Positions 52,474 through 61,780 of a stretch of DNA of 64,000 nt are shown here, one piece after another. A model generated the notes under the pieces. It was not told where the DNA came from. It worked only from the letters and a program-made list of their open reading frames with translations, and made no database searches. The DNA comes from Rhodocyclaceae bacterium (GTDB lineage: Bacteria > Pseudomonadota > Gammaproteobacteria > Burkholderiales > Rhodocyclaceae): assembly GCA_016721505.1 (NCBI GenBank), contig JADKHX010000008.1:62001-126000 (forward strand). Direction: 5' to 3'. The stretch's first letter is position 1. The number at the start of each line of letters is the position of its first letter. The translations under genes and the position numbers were made by a program.

Positions 52474-55002
52474 GTGATTGAATTGCAGACTGGAAATACC
52501 TATCGCTTTGGTGACTTCGAACTTGAGCCTGATGAGCATCGCTTGCTCGTCGGCGGTGCGCCAACGGCCTTAGGTGCGCGCGCGTTTAATTTGCTGCTTG
52601 TCCTTGTCGAACATGCGGGTCAGTTAGTGACCAAAGATGCATTACTTGAGCGCGTTTGGCCCGGCGTGGTGGTTGAAGAAAATAATTTGCAAGTACAAAT
52701 ATCTACACTGCGCAAGCTGCTCGGCGGCGATGCGATAGCGACAGTTGTTGGTAAGGGCTATCGTTTCACACCTGAAATAATTATTAAGACTGCCGCTGTT
52801 GCACATAACCAACAATTTTCACTGCATACACAATCAAATCTGCCACATCACCTTGGCACGCTGATTGGGCGCGAGCGCGAATTAGCGCAGCTCGAGTTGC
52901 TACTAAGCGATGCACGACTGATTACCGTGACCGGGCCGGGTGGTGTCGGCAAGACGCGATTAATGTTGGCTTGTGCGCACGACATCGAAGCAAGATTTAG
53001 TGCTGGTGCGTGGCTGGTTGAACTAGCGAATCAAACCGACCCACACATGGTCGCTGCGACGGTGGCCGCAGCCTTCCGGCTCGAAGTAAATGACGCTTCA
53101 TCGGCCACCACTACGGTGATGCATTACCTACGTGATAAAGAAACGCTGCTGCTATTGGACAACTGCGAACACCTCGTCGACGCGGTCGCTTCCTTAGTCG
53201 AATCCCTACTGGCGGTGTCGCCACATTTGCAGGTAATAACCACTTCGCAAGATGTATTGGGTTTAAGTGGTGAACAAATATTCCGTGTCCCTTCGCTATT
53301 GTTACCAGCTGACGATCAAGTCACCGCAGAGACTGCCTCGCGTTATGGAGCGATCACACTATTCAATGAACGGGCAAGATTAGGCGACCCGAATTTTCAG
53401 TGCGATGACACCAATGCGGCGCTAATTACCAGTATTTGTCGTCGCCTCGATGGTATTCCGCTGGCGATTGAGATGGCCGCCGCGCGGGTTGGAACTTTGG
53501 GCTTAGCCAGTGTGGCGCGCCTGCTTGATGAGCGGTTCTTGGCGCTAACTGCCGGACGACGTAGCGCCGTGCCACGACAACAAACATTGCAGGCCACTTT
53601 GGATTGGAGCTTCGGCCTGCTCACCAAGCGAGAAGGTATTGTGTTTCGCCGGGTGTCCAATTTTGTTGGCGGCTTTTCGCTTGCGGCTGCAATTGCGGTG
53701 GCCGCCGACGACGAGATTGATCAAAGTGAAGTGATCAATGCCATAAGTACTTTAGTGACCAAATCTTTGCTTACGGTGGATACCAGTCAAGGCCAGTGGC
53801 GCTATCGGCTGCTTGAGGTGGCGCGCGCCTATGCGCTAGAGCGGCTAGCCGAAAGTGGTGAAACTAATGTCATTGCAAGGCTTACTGCGGAACATTTTGT
53901 TTCAATATTTGCGCCGTGCTTTGATGATTGGACGCAGCTTTCCGATGCCGCATTTGATGCTCGCTATGTGCCCGATTTGGATAATTTGCGGGTGGTGATG
54001 GACTGGGCATTTGGCTCCAATGGTGACAAGCAAATCGGACTATCGCTGACCTGTGCGTCGGGGCCGCTTTGGGTTGGGCCGTTGATGATTTCGGAATGCG
54101 AGCGACGGTTCGCGACCGCTTTCGCAGAGGTTGATTCGCAGACATCGCCAAAGATCGCAGCCTATCTGCATTTGGCGGCGGGCTCCTTTTACTACTGGCG
54201 CTTTAACGATCAGTCTCTCACCGCATTGCGTGCAGCCGCAACGAGTTTGCGCGATCTTGGCGAACGCATCGGTGCTGGTTACGCCTTGTTATTGCTGGGC
54301 AACACGCTCGCCGCCATCGGCGGTGAAGGTGCCGAAGATGCGCTCGCCGAAGCGCGCGAATTGCTGGCCAATTGCAATCGTCCACGCTTGTTAGCATTGA
54401 TGCCGAAGGCATTCGCCATGTTTTATTACATGCGGGGAATGCGCGCCGAAACCGTGCGCGAGAACATGTCGGCACTGGCACTCGCGCGCGCTGGCGGCTA
54501 TGAAATTCTTGCCCTCACTGTCGAGGAGAATCTGGCGGATTCATTGTGGCTGGCCGGAGATCTACCGCAAGCACTGGCTGCGGCGCGAAATGTGGTTGAG
54601 CAATGCAAACGCGTCAAATTTGCGCACAAAATTACCTGGGGATGGATCTACGGAAACCTGTTCGGGATATTGACCGAGAGCGGGGAGCTTGACGAAGCAG
54701 TAGTGATCGGTCGTTTAGTTATACCTTATCTGCGCGAAGCCAATAGTGTGAGGATACTCATGGATCACTTTGCGTTGCGCTTAGCCAAATCCGGTTTCTT
54801 GCGGGAGGCGGCATTGGTGCATGGATGGACCAATTTTCAATTCTCGAGTGCGCACTTTGCACGACAACCCAACGAATTGCGCGCGATGAACAGCGCAGCA
54901 AAAATTTTGAGCGAAAATTTTTCGCCTGATCAAGTGAGAGAACTATGCGCCGAAGGCGCAGCGCTCAGCGAAAACGAAATTTGCGCCTTGGCTGTGTTGT
55001 AG
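52474..55002 (+). CDS. Winged-helix / STAND-ATPase transcriptional regulator 1
   Basis: 842 residues. The OmpR-type winged helix spans about 8-100 ('GARAFNLLLVLVEHAGQLV', 'NLQVQISTLRKLLG', 'GKGYRFT'). The ATPase core has P-loop GPGGVGKT at 154-161 and Walker B 'LLLLDNCEHLV'. After 'ICRRLDGIPLAIEMAAARVG' a helical, TPR-like part fills residues 480-842. STAND regulators of this kind bind an inducer through the helical part and oligomerise with ATP. The start is GTG at 52474; a TTG at 52483, with GGAG eight bases before it, is also good. It has a close tandem paralogue and faces receptor 2. Confidence 0.9.
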   Translation: MIELQTGNTYRFGDFELEPDEHRLLVGGAPTALGARAFNLLLVLVEHAGQLVTKDALLERVWPGVVVEENNLQVQISTLRKLLGGDAIATVVGKGYRFTPEIIIKTAAVAHNQQFSLHTQSNLPHHLGTLIGRERELAQLELLLSDARLITVTGPGGVGKTRLMLACAHDIEARFSAGAWLVELANQTDPHMVAATVAAAFRLEVNDASSATTTVMHYLRDKETLLLLDNCEHLVDAVASLVESLLAVSPHLQVITTSQDVLGLSGEQIFRVPSLLLPADDQVTAETASRYGAITLFNERARLGDPNFQCDDTNAALITSICRRLDGIPLAIEMAAARVGTLGLASVARLLDERFLALTAGRRSAVPRQQTLQATLDWSFGLLTKREGIVFRRVSNFVGGFSLAAAIAVAADDEIDQSEVINAISTLVTKSLLTVDTSQGQWRYRLLEVARAYALERLAESGETNVIARLTAEHFVSIFAPCFDDWTQLSDAAFDARYVPDLDNLRVVMDWAFGSNGDKQIGLSLTCASGPLWVGPLMISECERRFATAFAEVDSQTSPKIAAYLHLAAGSFYYWRFNDQSLTALRAAATSLRDLGERIGAGYALLLLGNTLAAIGGEGAEDALAEARELLANCNRPRLLALMPKAFAMFYYMRGMRAETVRENMSALALARAGGYEILALTVEENLADSLWLAGDLPQALAAARNVVEQCKRVKFAHKITWGWIYGNLFGILTESGELDEAVVIGRLVIPYLREANSVRILMDHFALRLAKSGFLREAALVHGWTNFQFSSAHFARQPNELRAMNSAAKILSENFSPDQVRELCAEGAALSENEICALAVL

Positions 55003-55043
55003 CCGTGCAAAATATTTTGCATTCGATTTCCTGCAAGGTTTTA

Positions 55044-55070
55044 ACAGCGTGTGGCCAGCACCAACTAGCG
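55044..55070 (-). repeat. Short palindromic repeat (27 bp), upstream of regulator 2
   Basis: Plus strand ACAGCGTGTGGCCAGCACC then AACTAGCG, 74 bases before the regulator 2 start. The 141-base gap between the two regulators has no CTTAA direct repeats. Confidence 0.8.
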
Positions 55071-55143
55071 AAATCGAGTCCTGCGTTGCCTCCTTTGGCA
55101 ATCGTCATCGAGTCATATTTATCAGTCGAGGGCATGCGCAGCT

Positions 55144-57543
55144 ATGTCAAACGCTGAGCCTGCTATCACTTACTGTTTTGACGGTTTTGAACTGCAACCG
55201 GAAGAGCGTCGCCTGCTTGTTGATGGGATACCAACCGTACTCGGCGCCCGCGCTTTTGATTTGCTGCTCACGCTGATTGAGCAACCCGGCCAACTGGTAA
55301 CCAAAGACACATTGTTGGAGCGTGTATGGCCTGCGGTGGTAGTCGAGGAAAACAATTTGCAAGTGCAAATTTCGACCTTGCGCAAACTGCTCGGCGCTGA
55401 CGCGATAGCAACAGTGGTTGGGCGAGGTTATCGCTTTACACGTGAACTACACCGTACAAAGAATGAACGGCACAAGACAACTCCGTCACGACTTACCGCG
55501 CATACCAATATTCCCCACAACTTGGGCGTGCTGATTGGTCGTGAGCAGGAGCTAGTGCAGCTCATGAGCTTAATTGACGCGGGGCGACTGGTCACCGTTA
55601 CCGGGCCGGGTGGCGTTGGAAAAACACGCTTGATGAACCAATGTGCATTAGATTTGGCCGAGCGCTTTAACGATGGTGTTTGGTTAGTCGAACTGGCGAC
55701 ATTGATCGAACCAGAAATGGTTGCGGTGAGTGTTGCCGCTACGCTGCGCATCGATGTAAACGACATTGCATCGGCCAGTCGCGCACTGATCAACCACGTC
55801 CGCGATAAACAAATGTTGTTAGTGCTCGACAACTGTGAGCATCTGGTCGATGCAGTCGCCGCACTGGCAGATGCGTTGTTGAGTGTGGCGCCACAACTCA
55901 AAATTGTGGCGAGCTCGCAAGACATTCTTGGAGTTAATGGCGAACAAGTATTTCGCGTTCCGTCGCTCACGCTGCCAATTGATAAATCACCGAGTGCTGC
56001 CGACGCCGCTAGCTTCGGCGCAATTGCGCTATTCATCGAGCGAGCCAAGTTAGGCGATATTCGCTTTAGCTGTGATGATCAAAATGCGCCAGTTATCACC
56101 GCAATATGTCGGCGACTTGATGGCATTCCACTCGCTATCGAAATGGCTGCGGCGCGAGTTGCCACACTAGGCTTGGCCGATGTTGCACGTATGCTCGATG
56201 AACGTTTTCTCGCCCTGACTGCCGGTCGGCGTGGCGCAGTACCGCGGCAACGCACTTTGCAAGCTACGCTTGATTGGAGTTACAGTTTGTTGGCAGAACG
56301 CGAACGCATTGTGTTTCGGCGCTTGGCGAGTTTTGTCGGTGGTTTTACTTTGCCTGCCGCGATTGCAGTGGCTGAAGATTCGACGCTTAGTCACAACGAA
56401 GTGATCGACGCGATTAGTGTTTTAGTAAGCAAATCACTTTTGACATTCGATCACGCAGCGCGGAATTCACGGTATCGGTTGTTAGAGATTGCTCGTGCGT
56501 ACGCGCAAGAAAGATTGGCAGAAAGTGGCGAAACTGATGCTATTACGCAACGCACCTCGACGTATTTCCAGTTCGCTTTTCAAGCCTGCTTTGATGATTG
56601 GACACAACTCTCGGATGCCGATTTTGAGGCACGTTATGCACCCGATCTGGAGAATTTGCAAACCATTGTTGAATGGTCTTTCGCGCCAAATAGTGATGCG
56701 CGAGGCGGGATGACTCTGGTTGGTCTTTCCGGCGCACTGTGGATAGGCCGACTCGTCGTCGCTGAAGCAGAGCGCTGGCTTGCTAGCGCATTTGCGGCAA
56801 TTGACGAGACAACGCCACTAGCCGCCAAAGCACAGTGCCAACTGACCGCGGGAGCCTTTTACTACTGGCGATTGAATCAACAATCGATAGCCGTACTGAG
56901 ACCTGCTGCAACAACTTTTCAGACGCTTAAGGAACCGATTCGCGCCGGCTACGCATCACTGCTTCTGAGTCATACGCTGGCGGCTATTGGTGATCATGAA
57001 GCCGAAGCGCACATGAAGAATGCCCAGTCACTACTGGCAAACTGTGACCGGCCTCGCCTGCAGACCTTGCTGCCCAAGACCATGGCCATGATCTACTACA
57101 TGCGCGGTATGACAGCCGAAACGGTCAGAGAAAATGAGAAGGCGCTGCTGCTGGCAAAAGCGGGAGGTTACGAAATCCTCGCTTTGTTGTTGGAAGAAAA
57201 TCTGGCAGATTCCCTATGGCTAGCGGGCGATTTGCCGCAAGCACTGGCAGCCGCACGCAGCGTGGTCGAGCAATGCAAACAGGTATCGGTCGCGCACAAG
57301 ATTCCTTGGGCATGGATCTACGGAAATCTGTTTGGCATCTTGACGGAATCTGGTGAGCTGGTCGAAGCGCGGGAAATTGGTCGAAAGACGATGCACTTTT
57401 TGCGCGAAGCAGACATTCCGTGGCTGGTAATGGATCACTACGCTCTACGCTCAGCCAAAGTCTGGCGATGCCGAAACATCCGCACGAATTCATGGCTGGA
57501 TAAACGAATATTTTTTACGAAAGCAAATCACCCGACAGCCTAA
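55144..57543 (+). CDS. Winged-helix / STAND-ATPase regulator 2, frameshifted near the C terminus
   Basis: 799 residues in the open frame, with the same order as regulator 1: winged helix 1-100, P-loop 'GPGGVGKTRLMN', Walker B 'LVLDNCEHLVDA', then the helical part. It matches regulator 1 closely until 'ALRSAK' (57459). After that the frame reads an unrelated tail ending at 57543. Skipping the G at 57460 restores the paralogous C terminus ('RQPNELRAM', 'AQLSEDAICQLAVLS') up to a stop at 57674-57676. So the original gene ran 55144-57676 with a +1 insertion. The N-terminal domains are intact, so a shortened protein could still bind DNA. Confidence 0.88.
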   Translation: MSNAEPAITYCFDGFELQPEERRLLVDGIPTVLGARAFDLLLTLIEQPGQLVTKDTLLERVWPAVVVEENNLQVQISTLRKLLGADAIATVVGRGYRFTRELHRTKNERHKTTPSRLTAHTNIPHNLGVLIGREQELVQLMSLIDAGRLVTVTGPGGVGKTRLMNQCALDLAERFNDGVWLVELATLIEPEMVAVSVAATLRIDVNDIASASRALINHVRDKQMLLVLDNCEHLVDAVAALADALLSVAPQLKIVASSQDILGVNGEQVFRVPSLTLPIDKSPSAADAASFGAIALFIERAKLGDIRFSCDDQNAPVITAICRRLDGIPLAIEMAAARVATLGLADVARMLDERFLALTAGRRGAVPRQRTLQATLDWSYSLLAERERIVFRRLASFVGGFTLPAAIAVAEDSTLSHNEVIDAISVLVSKSLLTFDHAARNSRYRLLEIARAYAQERLAESGETDAITQRTSTYFQFAFQACFDDWTQLSDADFEARYAPDLENLQTIVEWSFAPNSDARGGMTLVGLSGALWIGRLVVAEAERWLASAFAAIDETTPLAAKAQCQLTAGAFYYWRLNQQSIAVLRPAATTFQTLKEPIRAGYASLLLSHTLAAIGDHEAEAHMKNAQSLLANCDRPRLQTLLPKTMAMIYYMRGMTAETVRENEKALLLAKAGGYEILALLLEENLADSLWLAGDLPQALAAARSVVEQCKQVSVAHKIPWAWIYGNLFGILTESGELVEAREIGRKTMHFLREADIPWLVMDHYALRSAKVWRCRNIRTNSWLDKRIFFTKANHPTA

Positions 57544-57676
57544 TGAGTTACGTGCGATGACAAGCACCGCCGCGCTATTGCGCGAGCTATTGCCACCAAA
57601 GGTATTGGCACCGCTACTGCTCGAAGGTGCCCAACTCAGTGAAGACGCGATTTGCCAGCTGGCAGTGTTGTCGTGA

Positions 57677-57896
57677 GTTAAACCATTTGGCGATGTTGCC
57701 ATCTTGATTTCGTCGTTCATCACGCGCAAACCGTCGTTCGTCGCAATTAATTCGAATTCAGACTCGTTGCCGCGCAAGCTCGTTCGCACAGTTTTTATTA
57801 TTTCAATGCGACGAATTTGCCGGAACGCTGGCTTTAGCAAGTTGTGCAACTTTGCCCCGTTGCAAGTCGTCGCCGACTCAATAAGGGAGCGTTTGA
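57677..57896. other. Gene-free gap after regulator 2
   Basis: 220 bases with no supported gene. A minus-strand frame with a protein-like stretch ('ELIATNDGLRVMNDEIKMA') crosses it but has no start signal and overlaps the regulator end. Confidence 0.35.
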
Positions 57897-59195
57897 ATGA
57901 AATGTTTTGCTGCGTTGATTGCCCTGGCTTTTACTCTACCGTCATTCGCCCAATCCACCTTCCACGGCAACAATGCCCGTGACGGGGTTTATCAATCGGC
58001 CGGCCCGAGCAAATTTACTGGCGTCAAATGGGCATTCAAAACCGGTGCGCCGATTGTCGCTTCACCTGTGATCGCCGGCGGCGTGATTTACATCAGTAGT
58101 TTGGACACTCACGTCTACGCTATTGACCAAGCGACCGGCAAAGAAAAGTGGAAATTCAAATCAGCATTGCCAATCGCCTCGTCGCCCGCTATCGCCGATG
58201 GAAATTTGTTTTTCGTTTCTTCCACCGGCGCACTTGCTGCGCTCGACCTCGCCACGGGTAAGCCAAAATGGGTTTTCGTCGCGGATTACGAGCGTCGCTT
58301 CGAAGCGAAAAATCTGCATGGCTATTCACCCAAGCAACAAACCATTGCCGATGCGTGGGACATCTACACCTCGTCGCCTGCCGTCTCGAACGGCAAGGTC
58401 TTCTTCGGCACCGGTGACGGTGGGGTCTATGCTGTTGATGCAGCGACGGGTCTATTGCAGTGGAAATTTCAAACGGGCAACGTCGTCCATGGCTCACCGG
58501 CGGTCGCCAATGGCGTGGTGTATATCGGCGGATACGACAGTCGCTTGTATGCGCTGGATGCGGCAACAGGGCAGCAAAAATGGATGTTCCAAGCCGGCCT
58601 TGATCCCGCAATCAATAACCAGGTTGGCTTCCAATCCTCACCCGCCGTGGTTGATGGCGTGGTGTATATCGGTTCGCGTGACGCGCATGTCTATGCAATT
58701 GACGCGATAACGGGAATCAAAAAGTGGGATTACCCGACCAGCAAATCGTGGGTGAACACGACGCCTGCGGTCAAGGATGGCTTGGTTTATGCGGGCACAT
58801 CGGACAGTTCGCGAATGATGGCATTCGACGCAAAAACGGGGCGTCTGCGTTTTAACTTTGAGACCAAAGCTTATGTATTTTCATCGCCAGCGTTGGCGGG
58901 CAACACTTTGTACTTCGGCAGTCACAACGGCAAGCTCTACGCGATTGATGCAACCAGTGGCAAGCAGTTATGGGCTTTCCAAACCGACGCCAGCAAGGCC
59001 GACACTATGAAATTACTCAACCCGGATGGCAGCCTGAATCACGACTCATTCACCTCGGTGTTCGGTGACTTTCAGGACATGTACATCGACTTTTTCCGCT
59101 TCACCACCATCGGCGCAATTTTCTCGTCACCGGCAGTTTCCGACGGTGTTGTGTATGTCGGCAGTACTGATGGAAACCTCTACGCACTACATTAA
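57897..59195 (+). CDS. Exported PQQ-type beta-propeller repeat protein
   Basis: 432 residues. Signal peptide 'MKCFAALIALAFTLPSFAQ', then about seven repeats of the form 'VYAIDQATGKEKWKFKS' and 'LYALDAATGQQKWMFQ', each a blade with the tryptophan-docking pattern of PQQ-enzyme repeats (also seen in BamB). No dehydrogenase catalytic residues are recognisable, so it may be a binding or scaffold protein. AGGGAG is eight bases before the ATG. It heads a run of small plus-strand genes to about 60.5 kb. Confidence 0.88.
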   Translation: MKCFAALIALAFTLPSFAQSTFHGNNARDGVYQSAGPSKFTGVKWAFKTGAPIVASPVIAGGVIYISSLDTHVYAIDQATGKEKWKFKSALPIASSPAIADGNLFFVSSTGALAALDLATGKPKWVFVADYERRFEAKNLHGYSPKQQTIADAWDIYTSSPAVSNGKVFFGTGDGGVYAVDAATGLLQWKFQTGNVVHGSPAVANGVVYIGGYDSRLYALDAATGQQKWMFQAGLDPAINNQVGFQSSPAVVDGVVYIGSRDAHVYAIDAITGIKKWDYPTSKSWVNTTPAVKDGLVYAGTSDSSRMMAFDAKTGRLRFNFETKAYVFSSPALAGNTLYFGSHNGKLYAIDATSGKQLWAFQTDASKADTMKLLNPDGSLNHDSFTSVFGDFQDMYIDFFRFTTIGAIFSSPAVSDGVVYVGSTDGNLYALH

Positions 59196-59205
59196 AGGTA
59201 ACTCT

Positions 59206-59886
59206 ATGATAAAAACATTTATCGCCACGACAATTACCCTGCTCCTTATCAATACTGCTCCAGCTTTTGCACAGGGGAACACTGAAACCTATGACTTTAC
59301 TGCGGTCACTGATGCCTCGCGCTGGAAGCTAATCAATGTCGATGCCGAATCCGAAAATGTCGACGGCAAAACAGCGATTCATCTGGGCTGTCAAGGCGAT
59401 TCAGCCAATGGGATTGCCGGACTAGCGTTGCCAGTGGGCCTGACATTTACTACCGGTGTCATCGAAGTCGACCTCAAGGGCAAGAGTCTTAGAGGCAACA
59501 GTTTCCTCGGCATTGCTTTTAACGCGACCGACGCAAACAAATTTGAGGCAATCTATTTTCGACCGTTCAATTTCAACGTTGATCCGCCCTTCCGTGAGCG
59601 TGGCGTCCAGTACATTTCCTGGCCGGGGAATTCGTGGGAGCATTTGCGCAAGACCTATCCAAACACATTTGAAAACCGCGTATCGAACGTGCCAAACGCT
59701 GACGACTGGTTTCACGCGCGCATCGAAATCACCGAGAAGCAAGTTCGCGTTTTCGTCAATGCCGCGCCAGTGCCAAGCCTGGTGGTGACGCGCTTGGCGG
59801 TGGGTGACGCGCCTCGCTCACTCGGACTATTCGTTGATACGTCGGACGGCTATTACGCCAACTTGCGTGTCACGCCCGACAAGTAA
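59206..59886 (+). CDS. Exported protein, lectin/glucanase-like sandwich
   Basis: 226 residues from the ATG at 59206 (AAGG upstream). Signal peptide 'MIKTFIATTITLLLINTAPA', then strands such as 'TGVIEVDLKGKSLRGNSFLG', 'IAFNATDANKFEAIYFRPFN' and 'DDWFHARIEITEKQVRVFVN'. The pattern resembles concanavalin-A-like sandwich domains (including those called DUF1080). Ligand unknown. It starts 10 bases after the propeller gene and is likely co-transcribed. Confidence 0.75.
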   Translation: MIKTFIATTITLLLINTAPAFAQGNTETYDFTAVTDASRWKLINVDAESENVDGKTAIHLGCQGDSANGIAGLALPVGLTFTTGVIEVDLKGKSLRGNSFLGIAFNATDANKFEAIYFRPFNFNVDPPFRERGVQYISWPGNSWEHLRKTYPNTFENRVSNVPNADDWFHARIEITEKQVRVFVNAAPVPSLVVTRLAVGDAPRSLGLFVDTSDGYYANLRVTPDK

Positions 59887-59927
59887 TTAATATCTGCAGC
59901 ACAATCAAATTATTCAAGGAGACAGCC

Positions 59928-60485
59928 ATGGCCGACCCACAAACTGCCGTTGCCAATCAACTACGCAACATCGAGTCAAAAACCGGAAAGAGCTTTGCAC
60001 AGTTGTGTGCGCTGATTGAAAAAAGCGGTCTGAACAAAGTCGGCGAGCAACGAAAAATGTTGATGGAAACTTTGCAACTCGGCTATGGCGACGCCAACAT
60101 GGTGTGCATTCGCGCCAAAGAAGCACAAGCGCCCGTGGCGGCGAGCAGCGATCCTTTGGATGCGATCTACAGCGGCGCAAAAGCGCCTTTGCGTGGCCTG
60201 CACGATACCTTGATCGCAGCCATCGATAAATTCGGCCCGTATGAAAAAGCGCCCAAAAAAGCTTACATAAGCCTGCGTTGCAAGAAGCAATTCGCGATGC
60301 TCGGCCCGGCGACCAAAGAGAGTATCGAACTAGGCCTGAATTCCAAAACGCTCAAGCCATCGTCACGCCTCAAAGCCATGCCCGCCGGCGGCATGTGTCA
60401 ATTCACAACACGCATTTCCAACGCCAAGGAAATCAACGCCGAGTTGCTGGTTTGGGTGCGCGAAGCCTACGATGCCGCACAATGA
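59928..60485 (+). CDS. DUF4287 / DUF5655 domain protein
   Basis: 185 residues, cytosolic. Residues 1-65 ('NIESKTGKSFAQLCALIEKS', 'GYGDANMVCIRAKE') match the DUF4287 pattern. Residues 75-185 ('AYISLRCKKQFAMLGPATKE', 'ELLVWVREAYDAA') match DUF5655, proteins with a predicted transporter-like fold. Function unknown. CAAGGAGACAG lies before the ATG. Confidence 0.82.
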   Translation: MADPQTAVANQLRNIESKTGKSFAQLCALIEKSGLNKVGEQRKMLMETLQLGYGDANMVCIRAKEAQAPVAASSDPLDAIYSGAKAPLRGLHDTLIAAIDKFGPYEKAPKKAYISLRCKKQFAMLGPATKESIELGLNSKTLKPSSRLKAMPAGGMCQFTTRISNAKEINAELLVWVREAYDAAQ

Positions 60486-60529
60486 GTAGTAGCGACAAAA
60501 TATTTGAACGAAAAACTTTAGAGGATGTG

Positions 60530-61006
60530 ATGAGAAAACTAATATTCAGTGCTGCTTTGGCGGCATTTGTCATTCCGTTCGGTTCAGCATTTGCACAGAC
60601 AGCAGCGGATAACGCCAAGCCTGCCTTCGACGCAGAACTTGCCAACACAGTAGGTGCGGACGACTACGGCATGCGTCGCTATGTGCTGGTGATCTTAAAA
60701 ACCGGACCAAACAAAATGCCGCCGGGCAAGGAACGTGACGAGATGTTCAAGGGTCACTTTGCCAACATCAATCGACTAGCCTCAGAAGGAAAGCTGGCGC
60801 TGGCCGGACCTTTTGACGGCGTTGACGGCTGGCGCGGGCTATTCATTTTTGCGGTGTCGGATATTGAAGAAGCCAAAAAGCTCACCGCCAGCGACCCTGT
60901 CATCAGCAGCGGCGAAATGGTCGCGGAATATCACAAATACTATGGCTCGGCGGCGGTGATGTTGGTCAATGAGGCGCACAAGAAAATCACCAAGAAAAGT
61001 TTCTGA
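60530..61006 (+). CDS. Exported YCII-related protein 2
   Basis: 158 residues from the ATG at 60530 (GAGG upstream). Signal peptide 'MRKLIFSAALAAFVIPFGS' with cleavage after 'AFAQ'. The YCII core is 'FKGHFANINRLASEGKLALA' with the conserved His, followed by 'GPFDG' and 'ASDPVISSGEMVAEYHKYYG' with the Asp-Pro pair. It is the same family as the exported protein at 41655-42098. The gene starts 44 bases after the DUF4287 gene. Confidence 0.82.
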   Translation: MRKLIFSAALAAFVIPFGSAFAQTAADNAKPAFDAELANTVGADDYGMRRYVLVILKTGPNKMPPGKERDEMFKGHFANINRLASEGKLALAGPFDGVDGWRGLFIFAVSDIEEAKKLTASDPVISSGEMVAEYHKYYGSAAVMLVNEAHKKITKKSF

Positions 61007-61101
61007 GCTGCTTCGCAGGTGTGCTCTAAGATGAGGTATGTGCGCGGCTGAATAGTCAATAAATTTATCTGCCAAAGCATTTTGATCATGTCGTTACATC
61101 G

Positions 61102-61203
61102 CACTGCAACGGCTGCAGAGAATTCGCAAAGCACTGCGATACGCCTGCAGAGCGGATAGTCTGCTCGCAACCGACACACCACACCAGCACCGACTCCCAC
61201 TGC
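61102..61203 (-). repeat. 102-bp palindromic repeat, full copy E (intergenic)
   Basis: The most diverged full copy, still aligning without gaps over 102 bases. 'GCAGTGCTTTGCGAA' and 'CCGCTCTGCAGGCG' match the nadD copy closely. On the minus strand the element frame is open for all 34 codons ('GVGAGVVCRL', 'RRIAVLCEFSA'). Two mismatches weaken the second hairpin. It lies in the 290-base gap before the DUF3124 gene. Confidence 0.75.
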
Positions 61204-61297
61204 TACACTTTGCCCACGCGATTTATGCATCAACACTGCGCGGCAACAGCACATGCAAACCATCGCCAGTTCGCTCAAAATTAATACGGAGTACGCC

Positions 61298-61780
61298 ATG
61301 AGTACATTCATTAAGTGGTTCGCCTTGTCGTTGAGTCTTTTGGCCGCAAACAGCTTCGCCGCCGATGAGCCAGCGCTGTCCTCCGGCCAGACGCTTTATC
61401 TGCCCATCTATTCCCACGTCTACCACGGCGAAGTTGGCAAAGACGGGAACCCTTCACAGACCTTAGTTTCAACACATGTCAGCATTCGTAATACCGACCC
61501 GCAGCTAGCAATAAAATTGCTCTCGGCGCGCTATTACGACACCAACGGCAAACTAGTTCGTGCCTTTCTCAACGCGCCAGTAACTATCCCTGCATTAGGT
61601 ACGCACGAAATATTTATCCCACGCAAAGACACCTCAGGTGGTTCCGGTGCCAATTTTCTGGTGGTCTGGTCGGCCGCATCGCCAGCCAATCTACCAATAG
61701 TCGAAGCACTACATGCCGACATCCGCGAGGCGCGGACGCTGATGTTTATTACTACGGGGCAGGCAATTAAGACTCGCTAG
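61298..61780 (+). CDS. Exported DUF3124 protein
   Basis: 160 residues from the ATG at 61298 (GGAG six bases upstream). Signal peptide 'WFALSLSLLAANSFAA', then 'LYLPIYSHVYHG', 'VSIRNTDPQLAIKLLSARYY', 'LGTHEIFIPRKDTSGGSGAN' and 'VWSAASPANLPIVEAL', the DUF3124 blocks. A periplasmic immunoglobulin-like protein of unknown role. Confidence 0.85.
   Translation: MSTFIKWFALSLSLLAANSFAADEPALSSGQTLYLPIYSHVYHGEVGKDGNPSQTLVSTHVSIRNTDPQLAIKLLSARYYDTNGKLVRAFLNAPVTIPALGTHEIFIPRKDTSGGSGANFLVVWSAASPANLPIVEALHADIREARTLMFITTGQAIKTR

Noticed and set aside
57490..57849. Minus-strand frame of 119 codons after regulator 2
   Set aside because: It overlaps the restored C terminus of regulator 2 and lacks a ribosome binding site; a short protein-like stretch alone is not enough.
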